Source: Acidobacteria bacterium UBA2990 (GTDB taxonomy: Bacteria > Acidobacteriota > Vicinamibacteria > Vicinamibacterales > UBA8438). From it: a DNA stretch of 64,000 bases. The notes under the pieces were generated by a model. The model was not told the DNA's origin and made no database searches. It saw only the letters and a list, made by a program, of their open reading frames with translations. Below are positions 17,827-27,439 of the stretch, piece after piece (the first letter of the stretch is position 1; each line of letters starts with the position of its first letter). Made by a program: the position numbers and the translations under genes. Location of the stretch: positions 481,442 through 545,441 of the forward strand of contig DEAE01000024.1 of NCBI GenBank assembly GCA_002347025.1, written 5' to 3'.

Positions 17827-20253
17827 ATGGCTGACTATAAATTGATCGGCAAGGACTACACCACTACGGATCTCAGAGCGAAGGTGACGGGACAGGCGAA
17901 GTATGCCGAAGATTTTCGGGCCGAGGGTATGGTGTTCATGAAGCTTCTCTTGAGCCCTATGCCTCACGCTCGGGTGGCTCGGTTCAATGCTGAGCGTGCA
18001 CTGGCGATGCCTGGTGTTGAGGGTATTTTAACGGCGGATGACCTCCCAGAAGTTGAGGCCCCCAATGAGGCAGGACTTACCAACGAACCACTCTATGAAG
18101 GAGAGCCGATCCTAGCGATTGCTGCAGTTGATGAATTGACCGCCTCGGATGCTATTGAAGCAGTTGAGATCGACTACGAACCATTGCCGTTCTGTTTGGA
18201 TCCACTGGATAGTCTCAGGCCCGATGGACCTAACGCTCGGCGGGACGGAAACTCGATGCGAGGTCGTGAACTGGCGACCATCAAGTGGACCGACTCGCAA
18301 GTGGCTGAACTGGCTCAGGGGCGTCTGCCTATGGACGCGGAGTTTGCCGCTGAGTGGTCTGTCGGTGACGTAGACGCTGGTTTGAGAGCAGCTGATTTGG
18401 TAATTGACGAATCGATTTACCACCAGTCCTTGGGACATCAGCCCCTTGAGACACGTAGTTGTATGGCCTATTGGGAAAACGGGAAAGTCTATGTGTACGG
18501 CTCGACTCAGAGTACCGCTCGCACGTTGGGAGCCGTAGCCAGGTGGGCTGAGGTTGACCCGGAGAACGTGGTGTTGGTTTCCGAGTTCTGTGGTGGGGGA
18601 TTTGGCAGTAAAGGAGCTGGATCGACCAGTATGCGGTTTCCTATCGTGATGTCCAAAAAGATTGGTAAGCCGGTCATGATGCGAATCAGTCGGCGCGAAG
18701 AGAACTTCATTGGGCGGGCTCGGCCTGCAGTCCAGGCAAGAGCGAAGATTGGGTTTCGCCGGGATGGTCGGATACTGGCGATGGATTTGTTCACCGTTGG
18801 TGACACTGGTCCCTATGGGCGTAGTGGAGACCACATGTCCCTCGCCAACATCGCGTCATTGGCCTACCAGCCCGAGAGCATTAGAGTTCGAGGTGTCGGA
18901 ATCTATACCAACACTCCCCCGCGGGCCGCTCAAAGGGCTCCTGGAGGAGAGCAGGCAATCAGTATGTTGGCTCCCTTGATGGACAAGGCAGCGCGTCAGT
19001 TGAATCTGGATCGAACGGAAATTATTCGTGTTAATGCACCTTCTGGACAAGCACGTTTCGGGGCGCCTGGGCGAGATGGTCGCCAAGGTAATGTGTCTAG
19101 TGCCTTTGTGCTTGAGGCTCTCGACCGAGGAATGCGTGCTTTCGATTGGTTTGAGCGAACCAAGCGGAGCGGTCGGCGAGACGGTAGTAAAGCGACAGGA
19201 ATCGGAGTAGCGTTGAGTACCTTTTCGGCTGGGAGCACCGGGATGGATGCCCTGATGGTGCTCAGGCCGGATGGGCGCCTGCAGGTTCAGACAGGTGTCG
19301 GGAATCTTGGGACTGAGTCTTTCTCCGATTGCGCTCGTGCCGCCGCAGAGGCTATCGATCTTCCATGGGAGAAGGTAGACCTGAGTTGGGGCGCAACCGA
19401 CCGGAACCTGCCATGGAGCGCTATGTCGGTAGGAAGCCAGACGACTCATGCGCACACGAGGGCGCACTGGGCGGCAGGGCTTGACGCAAAACAAAAGTTG
19501 CAGAGGCTGGCGGCTCACGACTTGGGAGGATCTCCTGCGGACTATGAGGTGGCTGATGAGCGAGTTTTTAAGAAGGGAAATCGCTCGCAAGGTCTGAGTT
19601 TCGCGCGTGCTGCGGCGCGTGCGGCGGTTTTGGGTGGCGAGTTCGACGGGCACGAGTTGCCAGAGGATATTAATGGCATGACAGTGGCCGCTGCCAATGC
19701 ATTGGTAGGCCGTGGCTTGATGGGCGTCGCCAAGGACACTTTCCCTTCTGGCGGGCGAGTCATGTCCTTTGTGGTTGGTTTCGCCGAGGTGGAGGTTGAT
19801 GTGGAGACCGGTGGTGTCAGGTTGGTCGACTATGTTGGTAGTGCCGATTGTGGGACGGTCGTTCACCCCAGACTCCTCGGTGGCCAGATTTTGGCTGCTG
19901 GCATTCAGGGTTTTGGTATTGCGTTAAGTCAAAAATGGGTCTTTGACCGACGCTGGGGGCTCTCCGTTGCCAAGCGTTTCTATAACAACAGGCCTCCGGG
20001 AATTTTGGACGTACCACACCAGCATCCCATGGGTTGGGAAGCCGCCAACATTCCTGATCCTTTTAACCCGGTCGGTGCTAAGGGGATTGGCGAACCGGCG
20101 ATAGGGGCAGGGTCTGGTGCAGCCCTTTGTGCTATCGCAGATGCACTTGGTGGTGATGGCTACTTCTACCGGTCACCTGTGACAGCGGATATGGTGTTGG
20201 CCAAGGTGGAACAGATTGCTCCAGCCCACAATCATTTGATGAATCACGTCTGA
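17827..20253 (+). CDS. Molybdenum hydroxylase large subunit (xanthine dehydrogenase / CO dehydrogenase CoxL family)
   Basis: An 808-aa catalytic subunit of the xanthine oxidase family, which binds the molybdopterin cytosine dinucleotide cofactor. The N-terminal aldehyde oxidase hammerhead domain begins at DLRAKVTGQAKYAEDF. The cofactor-binding segments are FCGGGFGSKGAG (about residues 256-267) and RAPGGEQA (about 375-382). The catalytic glutamate is in GAKGIGEPAIGAG near residue 757. The CO-dehydrogenase active-site loop with its selenated cysteine is not apparent, so CO oxidation is unlikely. GAGGAGG lies just before the ATG. No FAD subunit or [2Fe-2S] subunit gene adjoins it, which is unusual for the family. 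Substrate unknown. Confidence 0.9.
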   Translation: MADYKLIGKDYTTTDLRAKVTGQAKYAEDFRAEGMVFMKLLLSPMPHARVARFNAERALAMPGVEGILTADDLPEVEAPNEAGLTNEPLYEGEPILAIAAVDELTASDAIEAVEIDYEPLPFCLDPLDSLRPDGPNARRDGNSMRGRELATIKWTDSQVAELAQGRLPMDAEFAAEWSVGDVDAGLRAADLVIDESIYHQSLGHQPLETRSCMAYWENGKVYVYGSTQSTARTLGAVARWAEVDPENVVLVSEFCGGGFGSKGAGSTSMRFPIVMSKKIGKPVMMRISRREENFIGRARPAVQARAKIGFRRDGRILAMDLFTVGDTGPYGRSGDHMSLANIASLAYQPESIRVRGVGIYTNTPPRAAQRAPGGEQAISMLAPLMDKAARQLNLDRTEIIRVNAPSGQARFGAPGRDGRQGNVSSAFVLEALDRGMRAFDWFERTKRSGRRDGSKATGIGVALSTFSAGSTGMDALMVLRPDGRLQVQTGVGNLGTESFSDCARAAAEAIDLPWEKVDLSWGATDRNLPWSAMSVGSQTTHAHTRAHWAAGLDAKQKLQRLAAHDLGGSPADYEVADERVFKKGNRSQGLSFARAAARAAVLGGEFDGHELPEDINGMTVAAANALVGRGLMGVAKDTFPSGGRVMSFVVGFAEVEVDVETGGVRLVDYVGSADCGTVVHPRLLGGQILAAGIQGFGIALSQKWVFDRRWGLSVAKRFYNNRPPGILDVPHQHPMGWEAANIPDPFNPVGAKGIGEPAIGAGSGAALCAIADALGGDGYFYRSPVTADMVLAKVEQIAPAHNHLMNHV

Positions 20254-20881
20254 TTGGCTGAAAAACGGCTCATCCTACAGGTGATAAGTCTGGGTGCTTC
20301 CTGTCTGGGCAGCCTCGAGGCAACAAGTTCTCGCATTGCCTCGGACACCATCAGGTTTCAGAGACGGAGGGCTCCACTTGGCAAATTTTCGATGACACGT
20401 GTTGGGCTAAGGGGCTGTGCCATCGAGACTTCTTTTGTGCGTCAATGGTGAACAATTTGGTGGGCCGTATGGCGGCTATACGGTCAGTGCCCGCCGAATG
20501 TGGAGGGCTAGGTCGCTGCGCAGCGGCTACTGCCGAAAGCGCTAGCCGGCGCTACTGGTGATCCGCATATGGTTGCTCTCGACAACTAGGATTGTGGTGA
20601 GCCATGAATCGGATGTTTTCAGTGGAGTTAGTCTGAGGAATCGTCGGTTTCGCATTGCGTTCCGATAGTCTGTCTGTCCGAAATAGAGAGTAAGATGTGG
20701 AATAGCGGCAGGCAAGACTGGTGTCTTCAACTATTCGATGTGTGGAGCTCATCCCTAGTTAGAGATCTTGCCCTAGTGGAGACCATGCCACGAGAGATTG
20801 AGATCTTGCTGCCCGTGGCGACGGTGAGGTGTTGACGGTCTCCGCAGCTGTGGGTGGCTCGTATTCTTGCGGAGAAACTTG
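20254..20881. other. Long intergenic region upstream of the sulfate activation operon
   Basis: About 630 bases with no supported gene or remnant. A hairpin CCGTAT/ATACGG with a 7-nt loop lies at about 20467-20485, and GC-rich inverted segments (for example around GCTGCGCAGC near 20515) follow. The length ahead of cysD would allow a structured leader or regulatory RNA, but I recognise no known riboswitch fold. Confidence 0.35.
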
Positions 20882-21811
20882 TTGAGTACCAATATCGTCC
20901 CATCGTCTGCTCCGAGAATGACCCATCTGAAGCTGCTTGAAGCGGAGAGCATTCACATCATCCGCGAGGTGGCTGCCGAATTTGATAATCCGGTCATGTT
21001 GTATTCAATCGGTAAGGATTCGTCGGTGATGCTTCATCTTGCTCTGAAGGCATTCTACCCGGGGAAGTTGCCGTTTCCGTTGCTTCATATCGATACCACC
21101 TGGAAATTCGGTGACATGATTGCCTTTCGGGATCGGATGTCTGTCGAGAAGGGTTTTGAGTTGCTGACATGGTCTAATACCGATGGAATCAAAGCAGGTA
21201 TCAACCCGTTCGATCACGGTTCGAAGAATTATACCGATGTCATGAAGACCCAAGGTCTCAAACAGGCGATCACTAAATGGGGCTTTGATGCTGCATTTGG
21301 TGGTGCTCGTAGAGACGAAGAAAAGAGCCGTGCTAAAGAACGTGTTTACAGCTTTCGCGATCAATTTCACCGTTGGGATCCCAAGAATCAGAGGCCGGAG
21401 TTGTGGAGCCTTTTCAATGGTCGTCGGAATTCTGGTGAGTCGATCCGAGTATTTCCTTTGAGTAACTGGACTGAGTTGGACGTATGGCAATACATTTACC
21501 TTGAACAGATTCCCATTGTTCCGTTGTACTTTGCAAAGCCTCGCCCGGTCGTCGCCAGAGACGGTGTGCTCATTATGGTCGATGATGACCGCTTTCGTTT
21601 CAATCCAGGAGAAGAAGCGGAGATCCGGACTGTCCGATTTCGAACACTCGGGTGCTATCCCCTTTCAGGAGCAGTCGAGTCTGAGGCCGACACCCTGCCG
21701 CTTATCATCCAGGAAATGCTTCTTGCTAAACGGTCTGAACGAGAAGGTCGGGTGATTGACTACGATCAATCGGGATCCATGGAAGAGAAGAAGCGAGAGG
21801 GCTACTTCTGA
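20882..21811 (+). CDS. cysD: Sulfate adenylyltransferase subunit 2 (CysD)
   Basis: Small catalytic subunit of ATP sulfurylase, which forms adenosine 5'-phosphosulfate (APS) from sulfate and ATP in the cytoplasm. The PP-loop SIGKDSSVMLHLA, the FGGARRDEEKSRAKER segment and the C-terminal GSMEEKKREGYF are those of CysD. The start is uncertain: TTG 20882 has GGAGAA at 20871-20876, TTG 20867 is further upstream, and ATG 20918 begins at MTHLKLLEAESIHII, which is well conserved but has a weak ribosome site. I favour TTG 20882. The stop overlaps the cysNC start by 1 nt (TGATG), so the subunits are translationally coupled. Confidence 0.95.
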   Translation: MSTNIVPSSAPRMTHLKLLEAESIHIIREVAAEFDNPVMLYSIGKDSSVMLHLALKAFYPGKLPFPLLHIDTTWKFGDMIAFRDRMSVEKGFELLTWSNTDGIKAGINPFDHGSKNYTDVMKTQGLKQAITKWGFDAAFGGARRDEEKSRAKERVYSFRDQFHRWDPKNQRPELWSLFNGRRNSGESIRVFPLSNWTELDVWQYIYLEQIPIVPLYFAKPRPVVARDGVLIMVDDDRFRFNPGEEAEIRTVRFRTLGCYPLSGAVESEADTLPLIIQEMLLAKRSEREGRVIDYDQSGSMEEKKREGYF

Positions 21812-23751
21812 TGAGCCATCAGAGCGATCTCATCGCCAGCGATATTGAAGAATACCTAGCTCAGCATGAACGAAAAGATCTACTTAGATTGTTGACGTGT
21901 GGTTCGGTAGATGATGGCAAATCGACGCTGATCGGTAGGTTGCTTCACGATTCGAAGATGATTTATGAAGATCAGCTCGCCGCAGTTGAAGCAGACTCAG
22001 TGACCATGGGTTCATCCGGAGAGAAGCTCGACCTTGCTCTTTTGATGGATGGTCTCAAAGCGGAGCGAGAGCAGGGCATTACGATCGATGTTGCCTATCG
22101 TTATTTCTCGACAGCCCGCCGTAAATTCATTATTGCTGACACACCAGGACACGAGCAGTACACCAGGAACATGGCGACAGGAGCTTCAACGTGTGATCTG
22201 GCTGTGATCCTGATTGATGCTCGTCATGGGGTTATGACCCAAACTCGGCGCCATAGCTACATCGTGTCTTTACTTGGTATCCGCCATGTGGTGGTGGCTG
22301 TTAACAAGATGGATCTGGTTGGCTGGTCCCAGAAGCGCTTCGACGAAATAGCTACTGATTATCTGGAGTTCGCAGGAAAAATCGGTCTCGTCGATCCACA
22401 TGTGCTCCCGATTTCGGCCCTAACGGGTGACAACGTGGTCGAGCCGTCGGTATCGATGCTGTGGTTTGACGGTATACCGATGATGGAGTATCTCGAGACT
22501 GTTGAAATTGGACAAGACCGAAACTTCGAGAATTTCCGTTTCCCAGTGCAGCTTGTCATCCGTCCAGATCTTAACTTTCGTGGGTACGCAGGCACAGTGG
22601 TTTCCGGTGCTGTCCGTGCTGGCGATGAGATAGTGACCTTGCCTTCAGGGAGGCGATCCACTGTTGACCGGATCGTGACCGCTGAGGGGAGTCACGATGA
22701 AGCTTGGTGCGGTCAAGCTGTAGTAATTACACTGTCCGACGAGCTTGATGTGAGTCGAGGCGATATGTTTGTGCGCCCTCACGACTGTCCGCGTACATCG
22801 AACCAGATTGACGCAATGGTTGTCTGGATGTCCGATGCTCCCATGGTGCCGGGTAAGCATTACCTCATACGGCAGGCGACGAAAATTTCGAATGGTGCTG
22901 TGCGTATTCTGCATAACAAAATCGACGTGAATTCACAGATGTCAGAAGCAGCCGAGATACTAGCGCTGAATGAGATCGGTCGTGTGAGTTTGACTGTTGA
23001 GCAAGCGATCTTCTGGGACCCATATGACTGCAATCGTGCGACCGGCGCATTCATTCTGATCGATAGGCTGACGAATGCTACGGTCGCTGCAGGAATGGTG
23101 CTTGATCGCACAGAATCTGATCTATGGGACGTGCCGGCACCTGAAGGTTTGATCCGAGCCCTCAGTGGGGTGACGCAGGAAGAGCGGGAATTCCGCTATG
23201 GACAAAAGGCGTCGACCATACTGCTTACCGGGCTGTCTGGCTCTGGCAAGACAACTGTCGGACGAGCCCTGGAGCGACGCCTCTTCGAGCTTGGCAGGGC
23301 GACCCTACGGCTCGATGGGGAGAACATGCGGCTCGGTATCTCCAAAGATCTAGGATTCTCGGCAAAGGAGCGTTCCGAGAACATGCGGCGGTCAGCAGAG
23401 GTGGCTCGTCTGGCTAATGATCAGGGCTTGATCGTCGTGTGTGCGTTTGTCGCTCCGAATAGTCAAGTACGTGAGCGCGCGAGGCAGCTTGTTGGTGACG
23501 ATAGATTCGTGGTCGTCTATCTCGACTGTCCGGTCGAGATCTGTCGGATGCGAGACTCGTCTAGTATTTATGATCGCGCCGACGCCGGCGAAATACCTGA
23601 TGTTCCAGGGGTATCTTTTGCCTATGAACCTCCGGAAGAGCCGGATCTACGCATTAACACAGCTGAGGTGGAGTTAGAGGAGTGCGTGGATAGGATTCTA
23701 GATTTATTGAGCCGTCATGGCGTCCTTTCTCCGCCGAAGAAAGTACCGTGA
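21811..23751 (+). CDS. cysN: Bifunctional sulfate adenylyltransferase subunit 1 / APS kinase-like fusion (CysNC)
   Basis: A 646-aa fusion. The N-terminal GTPase (CysN) has G1 GSVDDGKS (residues 31-38), G3 DTPGHE (110-115) and G4 NKMD (165-168), and drives ATP sulfurylase with CysD. From about residue 455 an APS kinase-like domain follows, with an intact P-loop GLSGSGKTT (474-482). Its APS/Mg segment, however, reads DGENMRLGI (502-510) instead of the usual DGDNVRHGL, and the loop before the AGEI motif reads SSIYDRADAGEI rather than KGLYxKARAGEI. The fused kinase may therefore be altered or inactive. A separate canonical APS kinase is encoded directly downstream with a 4-nt overlap, which would compensate. 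Confidence 0.93.
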   Translation: MSHQSDLIASDIEEYLAQHERKDLLRLLTCGSVDDGKSTLIGRLLHDSKMIYEDQLAAVEADSVTMGSSGEKLDLALLMDGLKAEREQGITIDVAYRYFSTARRKFIIADTPGHEQYTRNMATGASTCDLAVILIDARHGVMTQTRRHSYIVSLLGIRHVVVAVNKMDLVGWSQKRFDEIATDYLEFAGKIGLVDPHVLPISALTGDNVVEPSVSMLWFDGIPMMEYLETVEIGQDRNFENFRFPVQLVIRPDLNFRGYAGTVVSGAVRAGDEIVTLPSGRRSTVDRIVTAEGSHDEAWCGQAVVITLSDELDVSRGDMFVRPHDCPRTSNQIDAMVVWMSDAPMVPGKHYLIRQATKISNGAVRILHNKIDVNSQMSEAAEILALNEIGRVSLTVEQAIFWDPYDCNRATGAFILIDRLTNATVAAGMVLDRTESDLWDVPAPEGLIRALSGVTQEEREFRYGQKASTILLTGLSGSGKTTVGRALERRLFELGRATLRLDGENMRLGISKDLGFSAKERSENMRRSAEVARLANDQGLIVVCAFVAPNSQVRERARQLVGDDRFVVVYLDCPVEICRMRDSSSIYDRADAGEIPDVPGVSFAYEPPEEPDLRINTAEVELEECVDRILDLLSRHGVLSPPKKVP

Positions 23752-24362
23752 CCGAACCAAAATCCAAGAATATCGTGTGGTCCCAGAGTGAAGTTGATGT
23801 TCAAAGCCGCCGAGCTGTTCTGGGACATGGGCCTGCCACTGTTTGGTTCACTGGATTGTCTGGTTCTGGAAAATCGACGCTTGCGAAAGCAGTAGAGGTG
23901 TCACTGGTAAAGCGAGGAGTGCGGGCATTTGTTCTTGATGGGGATAACGTGCGGCACGGACTCAATACCGACCTTGGTTTCTCCCCTGCCGATCGGACAG
24001 AGAATATCCGTCGGGTGGGTGAGGTGTGCCGATTGTTCTACGACGCGGGCCTAGTCGTGCTTACCGCTTTCATTTCTCCTTACAAGCAGGATCGATGCCG
24101 TGTGCGCTCCCGTCATCCGTCTGGTGGGTTTATCGAGGTTTTTGTTGACTGTCCTGTCGAGGTCTGTGAGCGCCGAGATGTAAAAGGGCTCTACCGGAAG
24201 GCCCGGGCCGGTGAGATCACTGATTTTTCTGGCGTCTCTGCTCCCTACGAAATCCCATCAGAGCCAGAGCTGGTTGTAAACACAGCTGAGTCGGACCTAG
24301 CTACCTGCGCTAGCGAGGTGCTTGCATGCCTTGAGGAGCGTTCAGTGATTACCGCCGTCTGA
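23748..24362 (+). CDS. cysC: Adenylyl-sulfate kinase (CysC)
   Basis: A 204-aa enzyme that phosphorylates APS to PAPS using ATP. It has P-loop GLSGSGKS (residues 36-43), DGDNVRHG (64-71), and the lid segment KGLYRKARAGEI, all canonical. The start is a GTG overlapping the cysNC stop by 4 nt, so this is the third cistron of a tightly coupled cysD-cysNC-cysC operon. It is the second APS kinase domain encoded here and, unlike the fused one, keeps all expected substrate-contact residues. Confidence 0.95.
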   Translation: MTEPKSKNIVWSQSEVDVQSRRAVLGHGPATVWFTGLSGSGKSTLAKAVEVSLVKRGVRAFVLDGDNVRHGLNTDLGFSPADRTENIRRVGEVCRLFYDAGLVVLTAFISPYKQDRCRVRSRHPSGGFIEVFVDCPVEVCERRDVKGLYRKARAGEITDFSGVSAPYEIPSEPELVVNTAESDLATCASEVLACLEERSVITAV

Positions 24363-24573
24363 CGTACCGATATGTGGATCCTGGGTGGTAAGGTGACTAT
24401 AAGTCTCTCTTTACTTGTGGTTGGTACGTGCTGGTCTAGGGAGAGATAGCTGGCGTTTGGTTGATTTTCCGTCGGGTTACCTGTCACGGCGAATTTTCCG
24501 GGAAAGTTAAAAGGGAGCCGTCAGCATTGGGTTGCGAAACTGCGCGCCGTTTGCCGGTGCAGAGGAGCTTGTT

Positions 24574-26163
24574 GTGAAACGATATGCGTGCCTTTTGATG
24601 TTAGTGGGTTCCTTAGTGTTGCCACTTGCAGGGCAAGGTGGAGAGTCGTTTGACCTGATCATTCGAGGAGGGCGGCTTGTTGATGGAACGGGCAATCCTT
24701 GGTTCAGTGCCGATGTTGGTGTCCAGGGAGACCGTGTTGCTCGAATTGGTGACCTGTCTGGAGCTGTGGCACGTCGGGTGATCGATGGGACGGGGCTTGT
24801 GGTTGCGCCAGGCTTTATTGATCCGCATACACATGCCGTCCGGGGTATTTTTGAGGTGCCAACAGCCGACAATTATCTACTCCAGGGTGTCACAACACTG
24901 ACCGAAGGCAATGATGGGAGTTCACCTTTTCCGATTGGTGTTCACCTGAACGAGATTGCTGAAACAGCTATTAGTCCAAACTGGGCGGTCTACGTTGGGC
25001 AGGGCACGGTTCGTCGTGAGGTGATTGGGTCTGATGATCGAGAGCCAACAGCTGATGAACTTGGTCGAATGAAGCTGCTGGTGGCCGAGGCTATGGAGGA
25101 AGGCGCCTTGGGGCTATCAACGGGTCTCTTCTATGTTCCAGGTAGCTTTACCAGGACTGAGGAGATTATCGAACTGTCCAAAGTTGCGGCTGCCTATCGT
25201 GGCATCTACATTTCGCATATGCGTGATGAGGCGCAAGGGCTGCTTGAATCGGTTTTGGAGACTATCCAAATTGGTGAGGAAGCAGGTCTTCCAGTGCAGA
25301 TGACCCACCACAAGGCGATCAGTCGCGACATGTGGGGACGAAGCGTTGAGAGTTTGGCCTTGGTGGATGCTGCCCGCTTAAGGGGCATTGACATTTCGAT
25401 CGATCAGTATCCCTACACTGCATCCCAAACTTCCATTACGGCATTGGTACCGCAGTGGGCACAAGCCGGAGGAACTGCAGAGTTAATCAATCGCCTCGAT
25501 GACCCAGAGATGCGGCGTCGTATCAGGGAGGAGATCGTCTACCGCATTGAGCATGATCGCGGCGGTGGTGATCCAAATAATGTTGTCATAGGGCTTTGCG
25601 ACTGGGATCGGTCTTTGGAAGGGAAGAGTCTCGCTGACATCATTTCGGACCGTGGGCAAGAGATCACCTTCTCCAATGCTGCGGATTTGGTGATGGATAT
25701 CATTGAAGCCGGTGGTGCCAGGGCTATCTATCATGCGATGGATGAGTCAGATGTGGAGCGCATCATGCAGCATCCCGCAACCGTGATCGCCTCTGATGGG
25801 GGGGTGTCGAGATTTGGGGAAGGTGTGCCTCACCCGCGTGAGTATGGCACCTTTGCCAGGGTGCTTGGTCGCTATGTTCGGGACCGCGGCCTGCTGACGC
25901 TTGAAGAGGCCGTACGTAAGATGAGCGGTGCCACGGCCTATCGGCTTGGCCTTCACGATCGTGGAATCTTGCGGGAAGGTTTCGTCGCTGACATTGCGGT
26001 CTTCGATCCACTGCTAGTCCGCGATCTTGCGACATTCTCAGAACCGCATCAGTATGCAGTCGGAACGCAGTTCGTGCTCGTTAACGGTACGCTGGTCGTC
26101 GACGAAGGAAAACACACGGGGGCTAGACCTGGTAGGGTTCTGTTCGGTCCTGGCCGACACTAG
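24574..26163 (+). CDS. Exported D-aminoacylase-family amidohydrolase
   Basis: A 529-aa metal-dependent amidohydrolase of the N-acyl-D-amino-acid deacylase group, expected to cleave N-acyl-D-amino acids or related amides. The GTG at 24574 is chosen because GAGGAG (24562-24567) precedes it and a signal peptide (KRYACLLMLVGSLVLPLAGQ) follows; a TTG at 24532 has poor context. Metal-binding segments PHTH in GFIDPHTHAV, SHMRDE, QMTHHKA and ASDGGVSRFG are present. The usual zinc-bridging cysteine of the GNCG motif is Asp here (EGNDGSS), as in a recognised subgroup. Convergent with the downstream hydrolase gene. Confidence 0.87.
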   Translation: MKRYACLLMLVGSLVLPLAGQGGESFDLIIRGGRLVDGTGNPWFSADVGVQGDRVARIGDLSGAVARRVIDGTGLVVAPGFIDPHTHAVRGIFEVPTADNYLLQGVTTLTEGNDGSSPFPIGVHLNEIAETAISPNWAVYVGQGTVRREVIGSDDREPTADELGRMKLLVAEAMEEGALGLSTGLFYVPGSFTRTEEIIELSKVAAAYRGIYISHMRDEAQGLLESVLETIQIGEEAGLPVQMTHHKAISRDMWGRSVESLALVDAARLRGIDISIDQYPYTASQTSITALVPQWAQAGGTAELINRLDDPEMRRRIREEIVYRIEHDRGGGDPNNVVIGLCDWDRSLEGKSLADIISDRGQEITFSNAADLVMDIIEAGGARAIYHAMDESDVERIMQHPATVIASDGGVSRFGEGVPHPREYGTFARVLGRYVRDRGLLTLEEAVRKMSGATAYRLGLHDRGILREGFVADIAVFDPLLVRDLATFSEPHQYAVGTQFVLVNGTLVVDEGKHTGARPGRVLFGPGRH

Positions 26164-26198
26164 CAGCCGGAACCGGAAGGCGGGGTGTCATGAAGTAC

Positions 26199-27218
26199 TC
26201 AGTCGCCCAAGGCACCCCTGAAAAATGTCTCCAACATTTGGTAGTAGCGGTCTGTTTCGACAAGCATGCCCTCGATGTGGTCTGCAGCATCAAAGGTGTG
26301 TAGGGTTGCTTGGACTCCGGCTTGTCTGGCGTGGGCGATTAGGTCAAGCGCGTTCTGGTAACGGACCCGAGAGTCTGCAGTGCCATGGAATATCTGGATG
26401 GGGCGCTGTCCGGCGGCTGTGACTCCATCGGCTGGAGACACCGCTGCTAGGTCTACACCGCGCAGGCGAGCGGCCCAATATGCTGCTCGCCAGAGGAATC
26501 CAGGATATCCCTGAAATTCAACTTCGTGGACGGCTGCTGTGTTGAAGTCGAAGATCGGGCTGTCTAGGCTGAATGCCGCAAGTGTGGGACTTTTCGCTGC
26601 TGAGATGATCGCTGCGATTGCTCCGCCTGAAATGCCATGAACGCCGGTCTTGCTAGTCGGTATCCCCTTTGTGTCCTGGAGCCATCTTGCGGCTGTGATA
26701 ATGTCATCGGACTCATCTTGGCCGGCCGAATGTCGAGAGTCTTGGCAGGTGGTACCGCCCTGATCGCGTAGATCAATTAGAAGGATGTTGAACCCTTGCC
26801 GTACCAGCATGGCGGCAGTGAGGAGGGCGCTGAAATCTCGGCGACTACTGTTCACTCCGTGGGCGACGATGATGCTGGCTGAGCGCGTTGGATAGGCCGT
26901 GGGAACCCACCAGGCTTCAATTTGCACTGGTCGGTGAGGATCTTTGATGTGTACCTCCTCTACCGAGACGTCGGTGATCCACCAGTGTGAAAGATCCTGT
27001 CCGACCCATCGGTTCCAGCCAGGTCCCCTGAATGGTCCCTGTCCGGGACCCGGTGTGTAATAGCGGCTAAGGGTGTTTCTGGCTTGGCTCTCACGGACTC
27101 CACAGAGGACAGCGGTTCCTGTGCGGTACACGTAGTCACCGATAGCCAGCAACACGAAAACGGGAATTAGTCCGATTACCGTGCTCGTGCCTGCTATTTT
27201 CTTAGTCCCAGTCGTCAT
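26199..27218 (-). CDS. Membrane-anchored alpha/beta hydrolase
   Basis: A 339-aa protein with an N-terminal transmembrane segment (about residues 11-30) and an alpha/beta hydrolase fold. The oxyanion-side motif is AHGVNSSRRDF. The nucleophile elbow is HGISGG, with Asp in HGTADSRVRY and His in AADHIEGM completing the triad. It is likely an envelope-anchored esterase or peptidase-like hydrolase of the S9/BAAT-like kind; the substrate is unknown. It is transcribed on the minus strand 221 nt after the quinoprotein gene at 27440, with which it might be cotranscribed. Confidence 0.85.
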   Translation of the reverse strand: MTTGTKKIAGTSTVIGLIPVFVLLAIGDYVYRTGTAVLCGVRESQARNTLSRYYTPGPGQGPFRGPGWNRWVGQDLSHWWITDVSVEEVHIKDPHRPVQIEAWWVPTAYPTRSASIIVAHGVNSSRRDFSALLTAAMLVRQGFNILLIDLRDQGGTTCQDSRHSAGQDESDDIITAARWLQDTKGIPTSKTGVHGISGGAIAAIISAAKSPTLAAFSLDSPIFDFNTAAVHEVEFQGYPGFLWRAAYWAARLRGVDLAAVSPADGVTAAGQRPIQIFHGTADSRVRYQNALDLIAHARQAGVQATLHTFDAADHIEGMLVETDRYYQMLETFFRGALGD

Positions 27219-27439
27219 GGGTGGTTGGGATGCTTGGCATTGCCACTGTTGTCTGGATTGGCTTCGACTGAATTCGGACTCGTGTCTAGGCTGTCCAAGT
27301 GTGGTGGAGAAACTTGCTTGGAATGGACAAGATGCTTCAACTACGACGATGAAGCCAGTGCTTCGACGGCTCGGCTTGTCCCAACCTTACTTGCAGGATT
27401 AGCTCCCACTGGTTGGCATCGCGTGAGAGAACATGCGGG

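Noticed and set aside
18856..19866. Open frame antisense to the molybdenum hydroxylase gene
   Set aside because: It mirrors a conserved enzyme gene and has no domain of its own.
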